Of a DNA stretch of 64,000 nucleotides, positions 45,862 to 54,950 are shown one piece after another. The DNA is from Pseudomonas zanjanensis (lineage in GTDB: Bacteria > Pseudomonadota > Gammaproteobacteria > Pseudomonadales > Pseudomonadaceae), in assembly GCF_014268745.2 (NCBI RefSeq), contig NZ_JABWRB020000001.1, positions 2,914,001-2,978,000 on the forward strand, in the 5' to 3' direction. Position 1 is the stretch's first letter. Every line of letters begins with the position of its first letter. The notes under the pieces were generated by a model. That model did no database searches, had not been told where the DNA came from, and worked only from the letters and a program-made list of their open reading frames with translations. A program made the translations under genes and the position numbers.

Positions 45862-47130
45862 ATGGGCACGCACGTTATCAAGATGCCGGACATCGGCGAA
45901 GGCATCGCGGAAGTTGAACTGTCGGTGTGGCACGTCAAGGTCGGCGACATGGTGGTCGAAGACCAGGTGCTGGCCGATGTCATGACCGACAAGGCGATGG
46001 TCGACATCCCTTCGCCGGTGCATGGCCGGGTCATCGCCCTGGGTGGCGAGCCCGGTGAAGTGATGGCGGTGGGCAGCGAACTGATCCGCATTGAAGTCGA
46101 AGGCGCGGGTAACTTGAAAGAATCGGCGCAACCGGCTCCAGCCGCGGCGGCTGTACCGGCGCCAAAGCCAGCGCCAGTGGCCACGCCTGAACCGGTGGTG
46201 GAAAAAGCCGCCGCGCCACGCTGCGCCCCGCAAGCGCCTGTGGCCCGCGACCCGGAAGAGCGCCCATTGGCCTCGCCGGCCGTGCGCAAACACGCGCTGG
46301 ACCTGGGCATCCAGTTGCGCCTGGTCCAGGGCAGCGGCCCTGCCGGGCGAATTCTGCATGAAGACTTGGAAGCCTATCTGGCCCAGGGTTCGTCGACCCA
46401 GGCCATGGGCGGCTCGGGTTATGCCGAGCGCCATGACGAGCAGCAGATCCCGGTGATCGGCATGCGCCGCAAGATCGCCCAGCGCATGCAGGAAGCGACC
46501 CAGCGCGCCGCGCACTTCAGCTACGTCGAGGAAATCGACGTCACCGCATTGGAAGAGCTGCGGGTTCACCTGAATGAAAAACACGGCGCCAGTCGCGGCA
46601 AGCTGACCTTACTGCCGTTCCTGGTCCGCGCCCTGGTCGTGGCCCTGCGGGACTTCCCGCAAATGAACGCGCGCTACGACGACGAGGCCCAGGTCATCCA
46701 TCGCTCCGGTGCGGTGCATGTCGGTGTTGCCACCCAGAGCGACGTCGGCCTGATGGTGCCGGTGGTGCGTCACGCCGAGGCTCGCAGCCTGTGGGACAGC
46801 GCGGCGGAAATTTCCCGCTTGGCCACGGCGGCCCGCACGGGCAAGGCCAGTCGCGATGAACTGTCCGGCTCGACCATCACCCTGACCAGCCTTGGCGCGT
46901 TGGGCGGCATCGTCAGCACGCCGGTGCTGAACCTGCCGGAAGTGGCGATTGTCGGCGTGAACAAGATCGTCGAGCGGCCCATGGTGATCAAGGGCCAGAT
47001 CGTGATTCGCAAGATGATGAACCTCTCCAGTTCCTTCGATCACCGGGTGGTCGACGGCATGGACGCGGCGCAATTCATCCAGGCCCTGCGTGGCTTGCTC
47101 GAACAACCTGCCACTTTATTTGTGGAGTAA
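45862..47130 (+). CDS. bkdB: Branched-chain 2-keto acid dehydrogenase E2 (dihydrolipoyl transacylase)
   Basis: A 422-residue E2 core. Lipoyl domain 1-80 with lipoylated K44 (DVMTDKAMVDIP), an Ala/Pro-rich linker 95-125, a peripheral-subunit-binding domain about 130-170 (ASPAVRKHALDLGIQLRLVQGSGPAGRILHEDL) and the catalytic domain with H394 and D398 in SFDHRVVDG. It transfers the branched acyl group to CoA. Confidence 0.97.
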   Translation: MGTHVIKMPDIGEGIAEVELSVWHVKVGDMVVEDQVLADVMTDKAMVDIPSPVHGRVIALGGEPGEVMAVGSELIRIEVEGAGNLKESAQPAPAAAAVPAPKPAPVATPEPVVEKAAAPRCAPQAPVARDPEERPLASPAVRKHALDLGIQLRLVQGSGPAGRILHEDLEAYLAQGSSTQAMGGSGYAERHDEQQIPVIGMRRKIAQRMQEATQRAAHFSYVEEIDVTALEELRVHLNEKHGASRGKLTLLPFLVRALVVALRDFPQMNARYDDEAQVIHRSGAVHVGVATQSDVGLMVPVVRHAEARSLWDSAAEISRLATAARTGKASRDELSGSTITLTSLGALGGIVSTPVLNLPEVAIVGVNKIVERPMVIKGQIVIRKMMNLSSSFDHRVVDGMDAAQFIQALRGLLEQPATLFVE

Positions 47131-47133
47131 GCC

Positions 47134-48516
47134 ATGCAAACTCTGAACACCAAGCTGCTGATCATCGGCGGCGGCCCGGGCGGTTACGTAGCGGCGATTC
47201 GCGCCGGCCAACTGGGCATTGAAACGATCCTGGTGGAAGGCCAGTCACTGGGCGGTACCTGCCTGAATATCGGCTGCATCCCGTCCAAGGCGTTGATCCA
47301 TGTGGCCGAGCAGTTCCACCAGACCCGGCATCACAGCCAGGGCTCAGCCTTGGGCATCACGGTTTCGGCGCCAACGCTGGACATCGGCAAAAGCGTGGAA
47401 TGGAAGGACGGTATCGTCGATCGCCTGACCACCGGCGTCGCCGCGTTGCTGAAGAAGCACAAGGTCCAGGTCATGCACGGCTGGGCCAAGGTCATCGATG
47501 GCAAGACCGTCGAAGTCGGCGACACCCGCATCCAGTGCGAACACTTGCTGCTGGCCACCGGTTCGAAAAGCGTCAACCTGCCGATGCTGCCGTTAGGTGG
47601 ACCGATCATCTCGTCCACCGAAGCCCTCGCCCCCACCTCGGTGCCCAAGCACCTGGTGGTGGTCGGCGGTGGCTACATCGGCCTGGAGCTGGGCATCGCC
47701 TATCGCAAGCTCGGCGCCGAGGTCAGCGTGGTCGAGGCCCAGGAGCGCATCCTCCCGGCCTACGACGGCGAGCTGACGCAACCGGTGCACGAGGCGCTCA
47801 AGCAATTGGGCGTGAAGTTGTACCTCAAGCACAGCGTTGAAGGTTTCGACGCCCAGGCCAGCACCTTGCAAGTGCGAGATCCCAATGGCGACACGTTGAA
47901 CCTGGACACCGACCGGGTGCTGGTGGCGGTTGGGCGCAAACCCAACACCCAGGGCTGGAACCTCGAAGCGCTGAACCTGGCGATGAACGGTGCGGCGGTG
48001 AAGATCGACAGCCGTTGCCAGACCAGCATGCGCAATGTCTGGGCCATCGGCGACTTGAGCGGCGAACCGATGCTCGCCCACCGGGCCATGGCCCAGGGCG
48101 AGATGGTCGCCGAGCTGATCGCCGGCCAGCACCGGGAATTCAACCCGACGGCCATCGCGGCGGTGTGCTTTACCGACCCGGAACTGGTCGTGGTGGGCAA
48201 GACGCCGGACGAGGCCAAGGCTGCCGGTCTGGATTGCATCGTGTCGAGCTTCCCGTTCGCCGCCAACGGCCGGGCCATGACTCTGGAATCGAAAAGCGGT
48301 TTCGTCCGCGTCGTGGCGCGCCGGGACAATCACTTGATCGTCGGCTGGCAAGCGGTTGGCGTGGGCGTGTCGGAGCTGTCCACCGCATTCGGCCAATCCT
48401 TGGAAATGGGTGCGCGCCTGGAGGACATCGCCGGCACCATCCATGCCCATCCAACCCTGGGCGAGGCCGTGCAGGAAGCGGCGTTGCGGGCGTTGGGGCA
48501 TGCGTTGCATCTGTAG
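47134..48516 (+). CDS. lpdV: Dihydrolipoyl dehydrogenase specific to the bkd complex
   Basis: A 460-residue flavin disulfide reductase (E3). FAD motif [17 protein letters not shown], redox-active disulfide [17 protein letters not shown] motif [12 protein letters not shown] and C-terminal His-Glu pair in [13 protein letters not shown] are present. It reoxidises the lipoyl group of BkdB and closes the operon, as LpdV does in P. putida. Confidence 0.97.
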   Translation: MQTLNTKLLIIGGGPGGYVAAIRAGQLGIETILVEGQSLGGTCLNIGCIPSKALIHVAEQFHQTRHHSQGSALGITVSAPTLDIGKSVEWKDGIVDRLTTGVAALLKKHKVQVMHGWAKVIDGKTVEVGDTRIQCEHLLLATGSKSVNLPMLPLGGPIISSTEALAPTSVPKHLVVVGGGYIGLELGIAYRKLGAEVSVVEAQERILPAYDGELTQPVHEALKQLGVKLYLKHSVEGFDAQASTLQVRDPNGDTLNLDTDRVLVAVGRKPNTQGWNLEALNLAMNGAAVKIDSRCQTSMRNVWAIGDLSGEPMLAHRAMAQGEMVAELIAGQHREFNPTAIAAVCFTDPELVVVGKTPDEAKAAGLDCIVSSFPFAANGRAMTLESKSGFVRVVARRDNHLIVGWQAVGVGVSELSTAFGQSLEMGARLEDIAGTIHAHPTLGEAVQEAALRALGHALHL

Positions 48517-48531
48517 GCTTGCGCTGCACCC

Positions 48532-48660
48532 GTGGCGAGGGAGCTTGCTCCCGCTGGGCTGCGAAGCGGCCCTAATCCAAGCGACGGGATTATCCAGTCA
48601 CACCGCGTTCACCGGGATACGACTGCTTCGCAGCCGAGCGGGAGCAAGCTCCCTCGCCAC
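48532..48660. repeat. REP doublet
   Basis: Inverted pair of the GTGGCGAGGGAGCTTGCTCC type directly after lpdV; it probably forms the 3' end hairpin of the bkd transcript. Confidence 0.88.
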
Positions 48661-48797
48661 GGGGAGTCGGCAGCAAATATCTCCTGCTCCTCATCGCGCA
48701 GGCTGCGAAACACCCCCGGAATGAAGTATTGTTGTCCCCATTCAAAACGTCAGAAGCCTTGAACCGTTTCGACGGTTGTCAGGAAATAGAGGGTGTC

Positions 48798-49817
48798 ATG
48801 GGTAACGAGAGCATCAATTGGGACAAACTGGGCTTTGACTACATCAAGACCGACAAGCGCTACCTGTCGCACTGGCGCGATGGCGCCTGGGACACAGGCA
48901 CCCTGACCGAAGACAACGTGCTGCACATCAGCGAAGGCTCCACTGCCCTGCACTACGGTCAGCAGTGCTTCGAAGGCCTGAAGGCCTATCGTTGCAAGGA
49001 CGGTTCGATCAACCTGTTCCGCCCGGACCAGAACGCCGCCCGCATGCAACGCAGCTGCGCCCGCCTGCTGATGCCGCACGTAGACACCGAGCAGTTCGTC
49101 GAAGCCTGCAAGCAAGTGGTCCGCGCCAACGAGCGCTTCATCCCGCCGTATGGCACCGGCGGCGCGCTGTACCTGCGCCCGTTCGTGATCGGCGTGGGTG
49201 ACAACATCGGCGTGCGCACCGCACCCGAGTTCATCTTCTCGATCTTCTGCATCCCGGTCGGCGCCTACTTCAAGGGCGGCCTGACCCCGCACAACTTCCT
49301 GATCTCCAGCTTCGACCGTGCCGCCCCGCAAGGCACCGGTGCGGCCAAGGTCGGTGGCAACTACGCCGCCAGCCTGATGCCCGGCTCCCAAGCCAAGAAG
49401 GCCAGTTTCGCCGACTGCATCTACCTGGATCCGCTGACCCACTCGAAAATCGAGGAAGTCGGCTCGGCCAACTTCTTCGGCATCACCCACGACAACAAAT
49501 TCATCACCCCCAACTCCCCTTCGGTCCTGCCGGGCATCACCCGCCTGTCGCTGATCGAACTGGCCAAATCGCGCCTGGGCCTGGAAGTGATCGAAGGCGA
49601 CGTGTTCATCGACAAGCTGGCGGACTTCAAGGAAGCCGGCGCCTGCGGTACCGCTGCGGTGATCACGCCGATTGGCGGCATCAGCTACAAGGACAAGCTG
49701 CACGTGTTCCACAGCGAAACCGAAGTCGGCCCGATCACCCAGAAGCTCTACAAAGAGCTGACCGGCGTGCAGACCGGCGACGTGGAAGCGCCGGCGGGTT
49801 GGATCGTCAAGGTTTGA
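48798..49817 (+). CDS. ilvE: Branched-chain amino acid aminotransferase
   Basis: A 339-residue fold-IV PLP enzyme. The PLP lysine is K184 in GAAKVGGNYAAS, with YLRPFVIG and the late GTAAVITPIGGI phosphate-binding region. It interconverts Leu, Ile, Val and their keto acids, feeding the bkd complex encoded upstream. The ATG at 48798 (GNESINWDKLGFDYIKTDKR) is the usual family start; the open frame upstream is not. Confidence 0.95.
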   Translation: MGNESINWDKLGFDYIKTDKRYLSHWRDGAWDTGTLTEDNVLHISEGSTALHYGQQCFEGLKAYRCKDGSINLFRPDQNAARMQRSCARLLMPHVDTEQFVEACKQVVRANERFIPPYGTGGALYLRPFVIGVGDNIGVRTAPEFIFSIFCIPVGAYFKGGLTPHNFLISSFDRAAPQGTGAAKVGGNYAASLMPGSQAKKASFADCIYLDPLTHSKIEEVGSANFFGITHDNKFITPNSPSVLPGITRLSLIELAKSRLGLEVIEGDVFIDKLADFKEAGACGTAAVITPIGGISYKDKLHVFHSETEVGPITQKLYKELTGVQTGDVEAPAGWIVKV

Positions 49818-49820
49818 GCC

Positions 49821-49849
49821 AAGCCCCCTAGGGACTTGAGGGCTTTTTT
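49821..49849 (+). terminator. Rho-independent terminator of ilvE
   Basis: AAGCCC (49821-49826) pairs with GGGCTT (49840-49845), followed by a run of six T. It starts 4 bp after the ilvE stop codon. Confidence 0.75.
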
Positions 49850-49961
49850 GTGGCGAGGGGATTTATCCCCGCTCGAGTGCGAAGCGCTCGCATGATTTGC
49901 GGCGCCCCCGAATACTTGGGGGTTGCTGCGCAACCCAGCGGGGATAAATCCCCTCGCCACA
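49849..49961. repeat. REP doublet, divergent subtype
   Basis: Inverted pair with the core GGCGAGGGGATTTATCCCCG, a subtype seen only here in the window. The change in one arm is matched by the change in the other. Confidence 0.85.
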
Positions 49962-49980
49962 GAGATTGCGCGACCTCAAT

Positions 49981-50021
49981 AAAAAGCCCGCTCCTGCTTC
50001 AGCAGGGGTGGGCTTTTTTTT
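49981..50021. terminator. Bidirectional terminator between ilvE and DMT transporter genes
   Basis: AAAAAGCCCGCTCCTGC, loop TTCA, then GCAGGGGTGGGCTTTTTTTTT: a long GC stem with A and T runs on both sides, ending 15 bp before the stop of the convergent transporter gene. Confidence 0.88.
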
Positions 50022-50035
50022 TACACTTCGCTCAG

Positions 50036-50965
50036 TTAATCGCGCCGTAAAACCGGCCATCGCCCCCAACGCTGGCGAAACCATCCGTAACCACTGACCA
50101 GCAAGATCCCGCCGAGCACCATCACCGCGCCAACGATAAAGTTCGGCTCCAGCGGCTCATCCAGCAACCAGACGCCAAATCCGACGCCGTACAGCGGCGT
50201 CATGAACGACAGCACCCCCAGTTGCGAAGCCAGGTAACGGCGTAGCAGGGAGAACCAGACCAGGAAACTGGCGAAGGACACCAGCAACACCTGGAACGCC
50301 ATACTGGCGATGAGTTGCGGCGTGGGATTGATCGTCGTTTGTCCCAGCACCGCCGACATTCCGATCAACAGCACCCCGGCGCCCACCAATTGATACAGCA
50401 GCGTCTGGCTGGCCGGTACGTCGGTCAACCGCGAACAACGAACCGTCACCGTGGTTGCGCCCCACAGCGCACCCGCCAGCAAGCCCATGCCATCGCCAAG
50501 CAATGAGCTACCGTTCGCTGCACCCGAGCCGCCACTGAAGGCCACCACGACCCCGCCGAATGCAACGGCGATGCCCAACCATTGCGCCGGTTTGAGACGC
50601 TCGCTCGGCAGTTTCCAGTGCAAGCCGAGGGCGGCGAACATCGGTGCGGTGTAGAGGAAAATCACCATGTGCGAAGCCGTCGTATGGCGCAGGCCTTCGC
50701 CCACCAATACGAACTCCAAGGCAAACAACAACCCCACCAGCAGGCCGGGGCGCCAACTGCCATCGGCCAGGGACAGACGCTCACCGCGGGCCAGCACCAA
50801 CAGCCAGACCAGTACCGCGGCGATGGCCGAGCGCACGCCCAGTTGCAGCATCGGCGCCATGTCGACGGCACCGGCCTTGATCGCGACTTGCTGGAAACCC
50901 CAGATGGCACAGAGGCCGGTCATCAGGGCGCAGACCTGGCCATCCAGGGCACGGCGGGTGGTCAT
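50036..50965 (-). CDS. DMT superfamily (EamA) transporter
   Basis: A 309-residue inner-membrane exporter with ten hydrophobic segments forming two EamA repeats (LMTGLCAIWGFQQVAIKAG in the first; GMGLLAGALWGATTVTVR in the second). Substrates of the family are amino acids or metabolites. The ATG at 50965 gives the family length; frame upstream of it is not protein-like. It is divergent from an AraC regulator, which is probably its activator. Confidence 0.9.
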   Translation of the reverse strand: MTTRRALDGQVCALMTGLCAIWGFQQVAIKAGAVDMAPMLQLGVRSAIAAVLVWLLVLARGERLSLADGSWRPGLLVGLLFALEFVLVGEGLRHTTASHMVIFLYTAPMFAALGLHWKLPSERLKPAQWLGIAVAFGGVVVAFSGGSGAANGSSLLGDGMGLLAGALWGATTVTVRCSRLTDVPASQTLLYQLVGAGVLLIGMSAVLGQTTINPTPQLIASMAFQVLLVSFASFLVWFSLLRRYLASQLGVLSFMTPLYGVGFGVWLLDEPLEPNFIVGAVMVLGGILLVSGYGWFRQRWGRWPVLRRD

Positions 50966-51078
50966 GGGAAAGGTCCTTTGGGCAGAAATAACAGATGAAA
51001 GGATTGTCTGCCTGACACCTTTGCTGGATATAGTGATTACCCGACAAGCCATCCCGGTAATCCGCCATTGCGGTCGAT

Positions 51079-51873
51079 ATGCAGCCTCCAGCCCAACACC
51101 TGAAGATTCCTCCGTTCGACGCGGCCCTGCCCTCGCCGATTTTCTTCCGCAGCGCCTGCATGCCGGCCCACGCCACTTACCCGCGGCACCGGCATGCCTG
51201 GGGTGAGTTCGTCTATTCCTACAGTGGGGTGATGGAAATCGAGATCGCCCAGCACCATTACCTGGCGCCACCGCAGTACGGCATCTGGCTGCCGCCGGAC
51301 ATGGAACACGTGGGCTTCAATCGGCATGAGGCCTGCCATTGTTCGCTGTACCTGGCGGCTGAACTGTGCGCTGCGCTGCCGGCGGTACCCTGCGCGCTGA
51401 CCTTGAGCCCACTGATCCGCGCGTTGCTGGAAGAGCTGCGCAGCGACCCACCGAGCCAACCGCAGACGCCCGAGCAGCAGCGCTTGTTGCAGGTGCTGGT
51501 GGACAAGCTGACGCAAGCGCCCCATGTCGGCAGTTACTTGCCTTTCTCCGATGACCCACTGCTGGGGCCCGTATTGCGGGCCCTGGAGGCGAACCCCAGC
51601 GACCCGCGTTCCTTGCCGCAACTGGCCCGCGCCGCCAACACCACCGAGCGCACACTGATGCGCCGGGCCCAACGGGACCTGGGCATGTCCTTGGTGGAAT
51701 GGCGCCAGCGCCTGAAAGTCATCGAGGCCCTGGCCCTGCTCGAACGCGGCCAGAGCGTGGAAACCATCGGCCTGGACCTGGGCTACAGCAGCGCCTCGGC
51801 ATTCATCAGCATGTTCCGCAAAATGATGGGCACCACGCCGGATGAATATCGGCGCAGGCACATGGCTGGATGA
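51079..51873 (+). CDS. AraC-family transcriptional regulator with cupin sensor
   Basis: A 264-residue regulator. N-terminal cupin about 20-95 (HATYPRHRHAWGEFVYSYSGVMEIEI, then GIWLPPDMEHVG with metal-type His residues); C-terminal double helix-turn-helix about 165-260 (SLPQLARAANTTERTLMRRAQRDLGMSLVEWRQRLKVIEAL, then GYSSASAFISMFRKMMGTTPDEYRRR). It faces the DMT exporter gene across 113 bp. The inducer is unknown. Confidence 0.92.
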   Translation: MQPPAQHLKIPPFDAALPSPIFFRSACMPAHATYPRHRHAWGEFVYSYSGVMEIEIAQHHYLAPPQYGIWLPPDMEHVGFNRHEACHCSLYLAAELCAALPAVPCALTLSPLIRALLEELRSDPPSQPQTPEQQRLLQVLVDKLTQAPHVGSYLPFSDDPLLGPVLRALEANPSDPRSLPQLARAANTTERTLMRRAQRDLGMSLVEWRQRLKVIEALALLERGQSVETIGLDLGYSSASAFISMFRKMMGTTPDEYRRRHMAG

Positions 51874-51896
51874 CGAGGGTGGTGCTGGAATGGCTA

Positions 51897-52528
51897 TCGC
51901 GAGCAGGCTCGCTCCCACAGGGGATTTGGGGTCGTCATGGGTCTTGTGTTCAGCGCAGATCCACTGTGGGAGCGAGCCTGCTCGCGAAAGCGGTGGGTCA
52001 GTTTGCATGGAGGGTGGATGTGAAGGCCCCTTCGCGGGCAAGCCCGCTCCCACAGGGATCTTGGGTGGTCAGGGGACTTGTGTTCAGCGCAGGTCCACTG
52101 TGGGAGCGAGCCTGCTCGCGAAAGCGGTGGGTCAGTTTGCATGGAGGTTGGATGTAAAGGCCCCTTCGCGAGCAGGCTCGCTCCCACAGGGGATTTGGGG
52201 GTGGCCATGAGTCTTGTGTTCAGCGCAGGTCCATTGTGGGAGCGGGCTTGCTCGCGAAAGCGGTGGGTCAGTTTGCATGGAGGGTGGATGTGAAGGCCCC
52301 TTCGCGAGCAAGCCCGCTCCCACAGGGATCTTGGGTGGTCAGGGGTCTTGTGTTCAGCGCAGATCCACTGTGGGAGCGAGCCTGCTCGCGAAAGCGGTGG
52401 ATCAGCTTGCATGGAGGGTGGATGTGAAGGCCCCTTCGCGAGCAGGCTCGCTCCCACAGGGGATTTGGGGGTGGTCAGGGGTCTTGTGTTCAGCGCAGGT
52501 CCACTGTGGGAGGGGGCTTGCTCGCGAA
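51897..52528. repeat. Tandem REP-doublet array, about 135-bp unit
   Basis: Forward REPs begin at 51965, 52099, 52235, 52369 and 52505, with intervals of 134, 136, 134 and 136 bp. Each has an inverted partner about 75 bp later, and the spacers repeat too (for example GTCAGTTTGCATGGAGG and TTGTGTTCAGCGCAGGTCCA). Subtypes GAGCCTGCTC and GGGCTTGCTC alternate with both arms matched. This explains the 616-bp gap between the AraC and ArsR genes; there is no CRISPR or gene in it. Confidence 0.92.
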
Positions 52529-53245
52529 AGCGCCAGTGGGTTTGGCGTCGATTTCGGCATTGATCCCAAACCGCGACACCATCTCCCTGCGACCACTGGC
52601 CGTCACTCCCAGCGCCCGGCTGTCCAAATCCTGGATCACCCATTTGCGCTTGATCGCCACTTGCAGCAACGCCGCGCCCAAGGCTCCCCCCAGGTGCGGG
52701 CGGCGCATGCTCCAGTCCAGGCAGGGGCAGGCGAATCGGCGGCGTTGCGTGGCCAGGCGCTGGACATCGATACCCAATCCGTCGAACAGCGCCTCGCCGG
52801 ATTCACTCAGTCGATAACCCTCGCCCTCCACCTCCACCAACCACCCCATCTCGAGCATGCGATCGTGCAGGCGCACCGCCAAGGTGCCGGCCATGTGGTC
52901 GTAGCAGGTGCGGGCAAATTGCAGGCGATCCGGCGTGCGCGGCGTGAAGGTCGGCGCGGCGCTCTGGCCGATCACCATCAGCGCCTCCAGTGCCTGGGCC
53001 ACGCGCGGGTCCGCCAAACTGTAATAACGATGCCGCCCCTGGACATGCAGGCGCACCAGGGCCATCTGCTTGAGTTTCGCCAGATGGGCGCTGGCGGTTG
53101 AAGCGCTGACCTCGGCGATGCTCGCCAACTCGGTACTGGTGCGGGCATGGCCGTCCATCAGCGCACAGAGCATTCGGGTGCGGGCCGGCTCGGCGATGGC
53201 CGCGGCCACGTGGGACACACCCAGATCATGCTGTTCTGCGTTCAT
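52490..53245 (-). CDS. ArsR-type winged-helix regulator with a REP-encoded C-terminus
   Basis: A 251-residue regulator. N-terminal winged helix about 10-85 (VSHVAAAIAEPARTRMLCALMDGHARTSTELASIAEVSASTASAHLAKLKQMALV); C-terminal half has a second winged-helix-like region (FACPCLDWSMRRPHLGGALGAALL) with a CPCLDW motif whose two cysteines could bind metal or sense redox. The last dozen residues (about AFASKPPPTVDL) are translated from the last REP of the array, so the natural stop has been replaced. It is divergent from a P450 gene. Confidence 0.87.
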   Translation of the reverse strand: MNAEQHDLGVSHVAAAIAEPARTRMLCALMDGHARTSTELASIAEVSASTASAHLAKLKQMALVRLHVQGRHRYYSLADPRVAQALEALMVIGQSAAPTFTPRTPDRLQFARTCYDHMAGTLAVRLHDRMLEMGWLVEVEGEGYRLSESGEALFDGLGIDVQRLATQRRRFACPCLDWSMRRPHLGGALGAALLQVAIKRKWVIQDLDSRALGVTASGRREMVSRFGINAEIDAKPTGAFASKPPPTVDLR

Positions 53246-53327
53246 ATTTCGCTCCCTGACGAATCAAGCCATGCATCGACTGGAGATAGTAGCAACACTT
53301 TCTTCCTCACGAACAAGGCAGCGCTTC

Positions 53328-54449
53328 ATGGACCCGATCACCGCCGCGACGCATCCCGACCCTTACCCTTTCTACGCCACCCTGCGCGCCGCCGGCGGTC
53401 TGGCCTTCGACCCCGGGCTGAACCTGTGGATCGCCAGCAGCGCCGAGGCAGTGTGTGCAGTCTTGCATCATCCCGATTGCCACGTGCGCCCGGCCCACGA
53501 GCCCGTGCCCAAGGCCATCGCCGGGGGGCCGGCCGGCCGCGTGTTCGGCCACCTGATGCGCATGAACGAAGGTGAACGCCAGCGGTGCCCGAGGGCAGTG
53601 ATTGCGCCGGGGTTGCAGGACATCGCCCCCCGACAGGTCGAAGCACGGGTCAGGGCCCGCTTGCTCCAGGACGGCGCCGAAGGCCTGCATCAGGCCCAGT
53701 TCATCGGGCCGGTCAGCGTGGTCGCGGCGTTGCTGGGTTTCAACCCGACGGACAGTCACCTGATCAGCGAATTGACAGGGAGCTTCGTCGCCTGCCTGTC
53801 GCCCCTGAGCCAGGCGCCGCAACTGGACGCGGCGCACCGGGCCAGCGAGCAACTGGCCAGGTTGTTCGAGGAACGGATCGAGGCGCAGGACACCCCTTTG
53901 TTGACGCACATTGATCAAGGCTTCGAAAACACGGCGCCGGACAGCAAGATCGCCAACCTGATCGGCCTGCTCTCGCAAACCTACGAAGCCACGGCTGGCC
54001 TGATCGGCAACGCGCTGCTGGCGCTGATCGGCGACCCGGCGTTGCGCCAGGCACTGCGGGACGATCCGGCACAACTCGGCCCGTTGCTGGCCGAAGTCCT
54101 GCGTTTCGACCCGCCCGTGCAGAACACCCGCCGCTTCGTCGTCGCCCCTTGCGAAATCCTCGGCAGCGCCTTGAACCCCGGCGAAACGATCCTGGTGCTG
54201 CTGGCCTCGGCCAACCGCGACCCGCAGCTCAACCCACGACCGGACACGCTGTTGCTCGACCGACCGAACCGCCGCAGTTTCAGCTTCGGCAGCGGGCGTC
54301 ATGAATGTCCAGGCCAAACCCTGGCCATGGGCATCGCCCACGCCACCCTGGCGGTACTTCTGGAAAGCGAACCCGGATTGGAGCAGTTGACCTGGCGCTA
54401 CCGTCCCTCGGTCAACGGACGCATCCCAGTGTTCAGCGAGCGATCCTGA
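53328..54449 (+). CDS. Cytochrome P450
   Basis: A 373-residue soluble bacterial P450. The heme loop FSFGSGRHECPGQ supplies Cys327; EVLR at 256-259 is the ExxR motif. In the I helix the usual acid-threonine pair reads E220-A221-T222, so the threonine position next to the acid is Ala. No ferredoxin or reductase gene is near; partners must come from elsewhere. The divergent ArsR-type gene is the likely regulator. The ATG at 53328 has a weak upstream site. The substrate is unknown. Confidence 0.92.
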   Translation: MDPITAATHPDPYPFYATLRAAGGLAFDPGLNLWIASSAEAVCAVLHHPDCHVRPAHEPVPKAIAGGPAGRVFGHLMRMNEGERQRCPRAVIAPGLQDIAPRQVEARVRARLLQDGAEGLHQAQFIGPVSVVAALLGFNPTDSHLISELTGSFVACLSPLSQAPQLDAAHRASEQLARLFEERIEAQDTPLLTHIDQGFENTAPDSKIANLIGLLSQTYEATAGLIGNALLALIGDPALRQALRDDPAQLGPLLAEVLRFDPPVQNTRRFVVAPCEILGSALNPGETILVLLASANRDPQLNPRPDTLLLDRPNRRSFSFGSGRHECPGQTLAMGIAHATLAVLLESEPGLEQLTWRYRPSVNGRIPVFSERS

Positions 54450-54464
54450 CCCGCTCCACGCCCC

Positions 54465-54806
54465 TCAATCGTCCCGGGTCAGGACTTCCAGCAACTCGAT
54501 TTCGAAAATGAGGTTGGCATTGGGCTTGATATGGGCGCCCATGGACCGCTCACCGTAGGCCAGGTGCGCCGGCACCAGCAGCTTGCGCTTGCCACCGACC
54601 TGCATGCCCATCAGGCCCAGGTCCCAGCCCTTGATGACACGGCCGGTGCCGATCACGCATTGGAAAGGTTTGCCGCGACTGTAGGACGAATCGAATTCAG
54701 TGCCGTCTTCAAGGGTGCCGCGGTATTGGGTGGTGATCAGCGCACCTTTGACTACGCTTTTGCCGTCGCCCTGTTGCAGGTCGATGATTTGCAGTTCTTC
54801 ATTCAT
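54465..54806 (-). CDS. FKBP-type peptidyl-prolyl cis-trans isomerase
   Basis: A 113-residue single FKBP domain without signal peptide, so cytosolic. Typical elements are VVKGALITTQYRGTLEDGTEFDSSYSRGKPF, VIKGWDLGLMGMQVGGKRKLLVPAHLAYG and LIFEIELLEV. The ATG at 54806 gives the compact FKBP domain. It converges with the P450 gene. Confidence 0.93.
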   Translation of the reverse strand: MNEELQIIDLQQGDGKSVVKGALITTQYRGTLEDGTEFDSSYSRGKPFQCVIGTGRVIKGWDLGLMGMQVGGKRKLLVPAHLAYGERSMGAHIKPNANLIFEIELLEVLTRDD

Positions 54807-54950
54807 GGCGTATCCCTCGTGTGATCCTGGCGCGGGGTTTTCGCAGAAATCAGGGCCCATGGCAAACGTTGTCTGCCATGGCCACGGAACCGCAACGGCC
54901 TCTTCGGTTCACATGGGTATCGACCCTGCATTTCAGATAAGGATTTTCTG

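Noticed and set aside
51897..52528. Possible CRISPR array
   Set aside because: The repeats are REP palindromes in alternating orientation with repeated, not unique, spacers of about 50-75 bp, and there are no cas genes.
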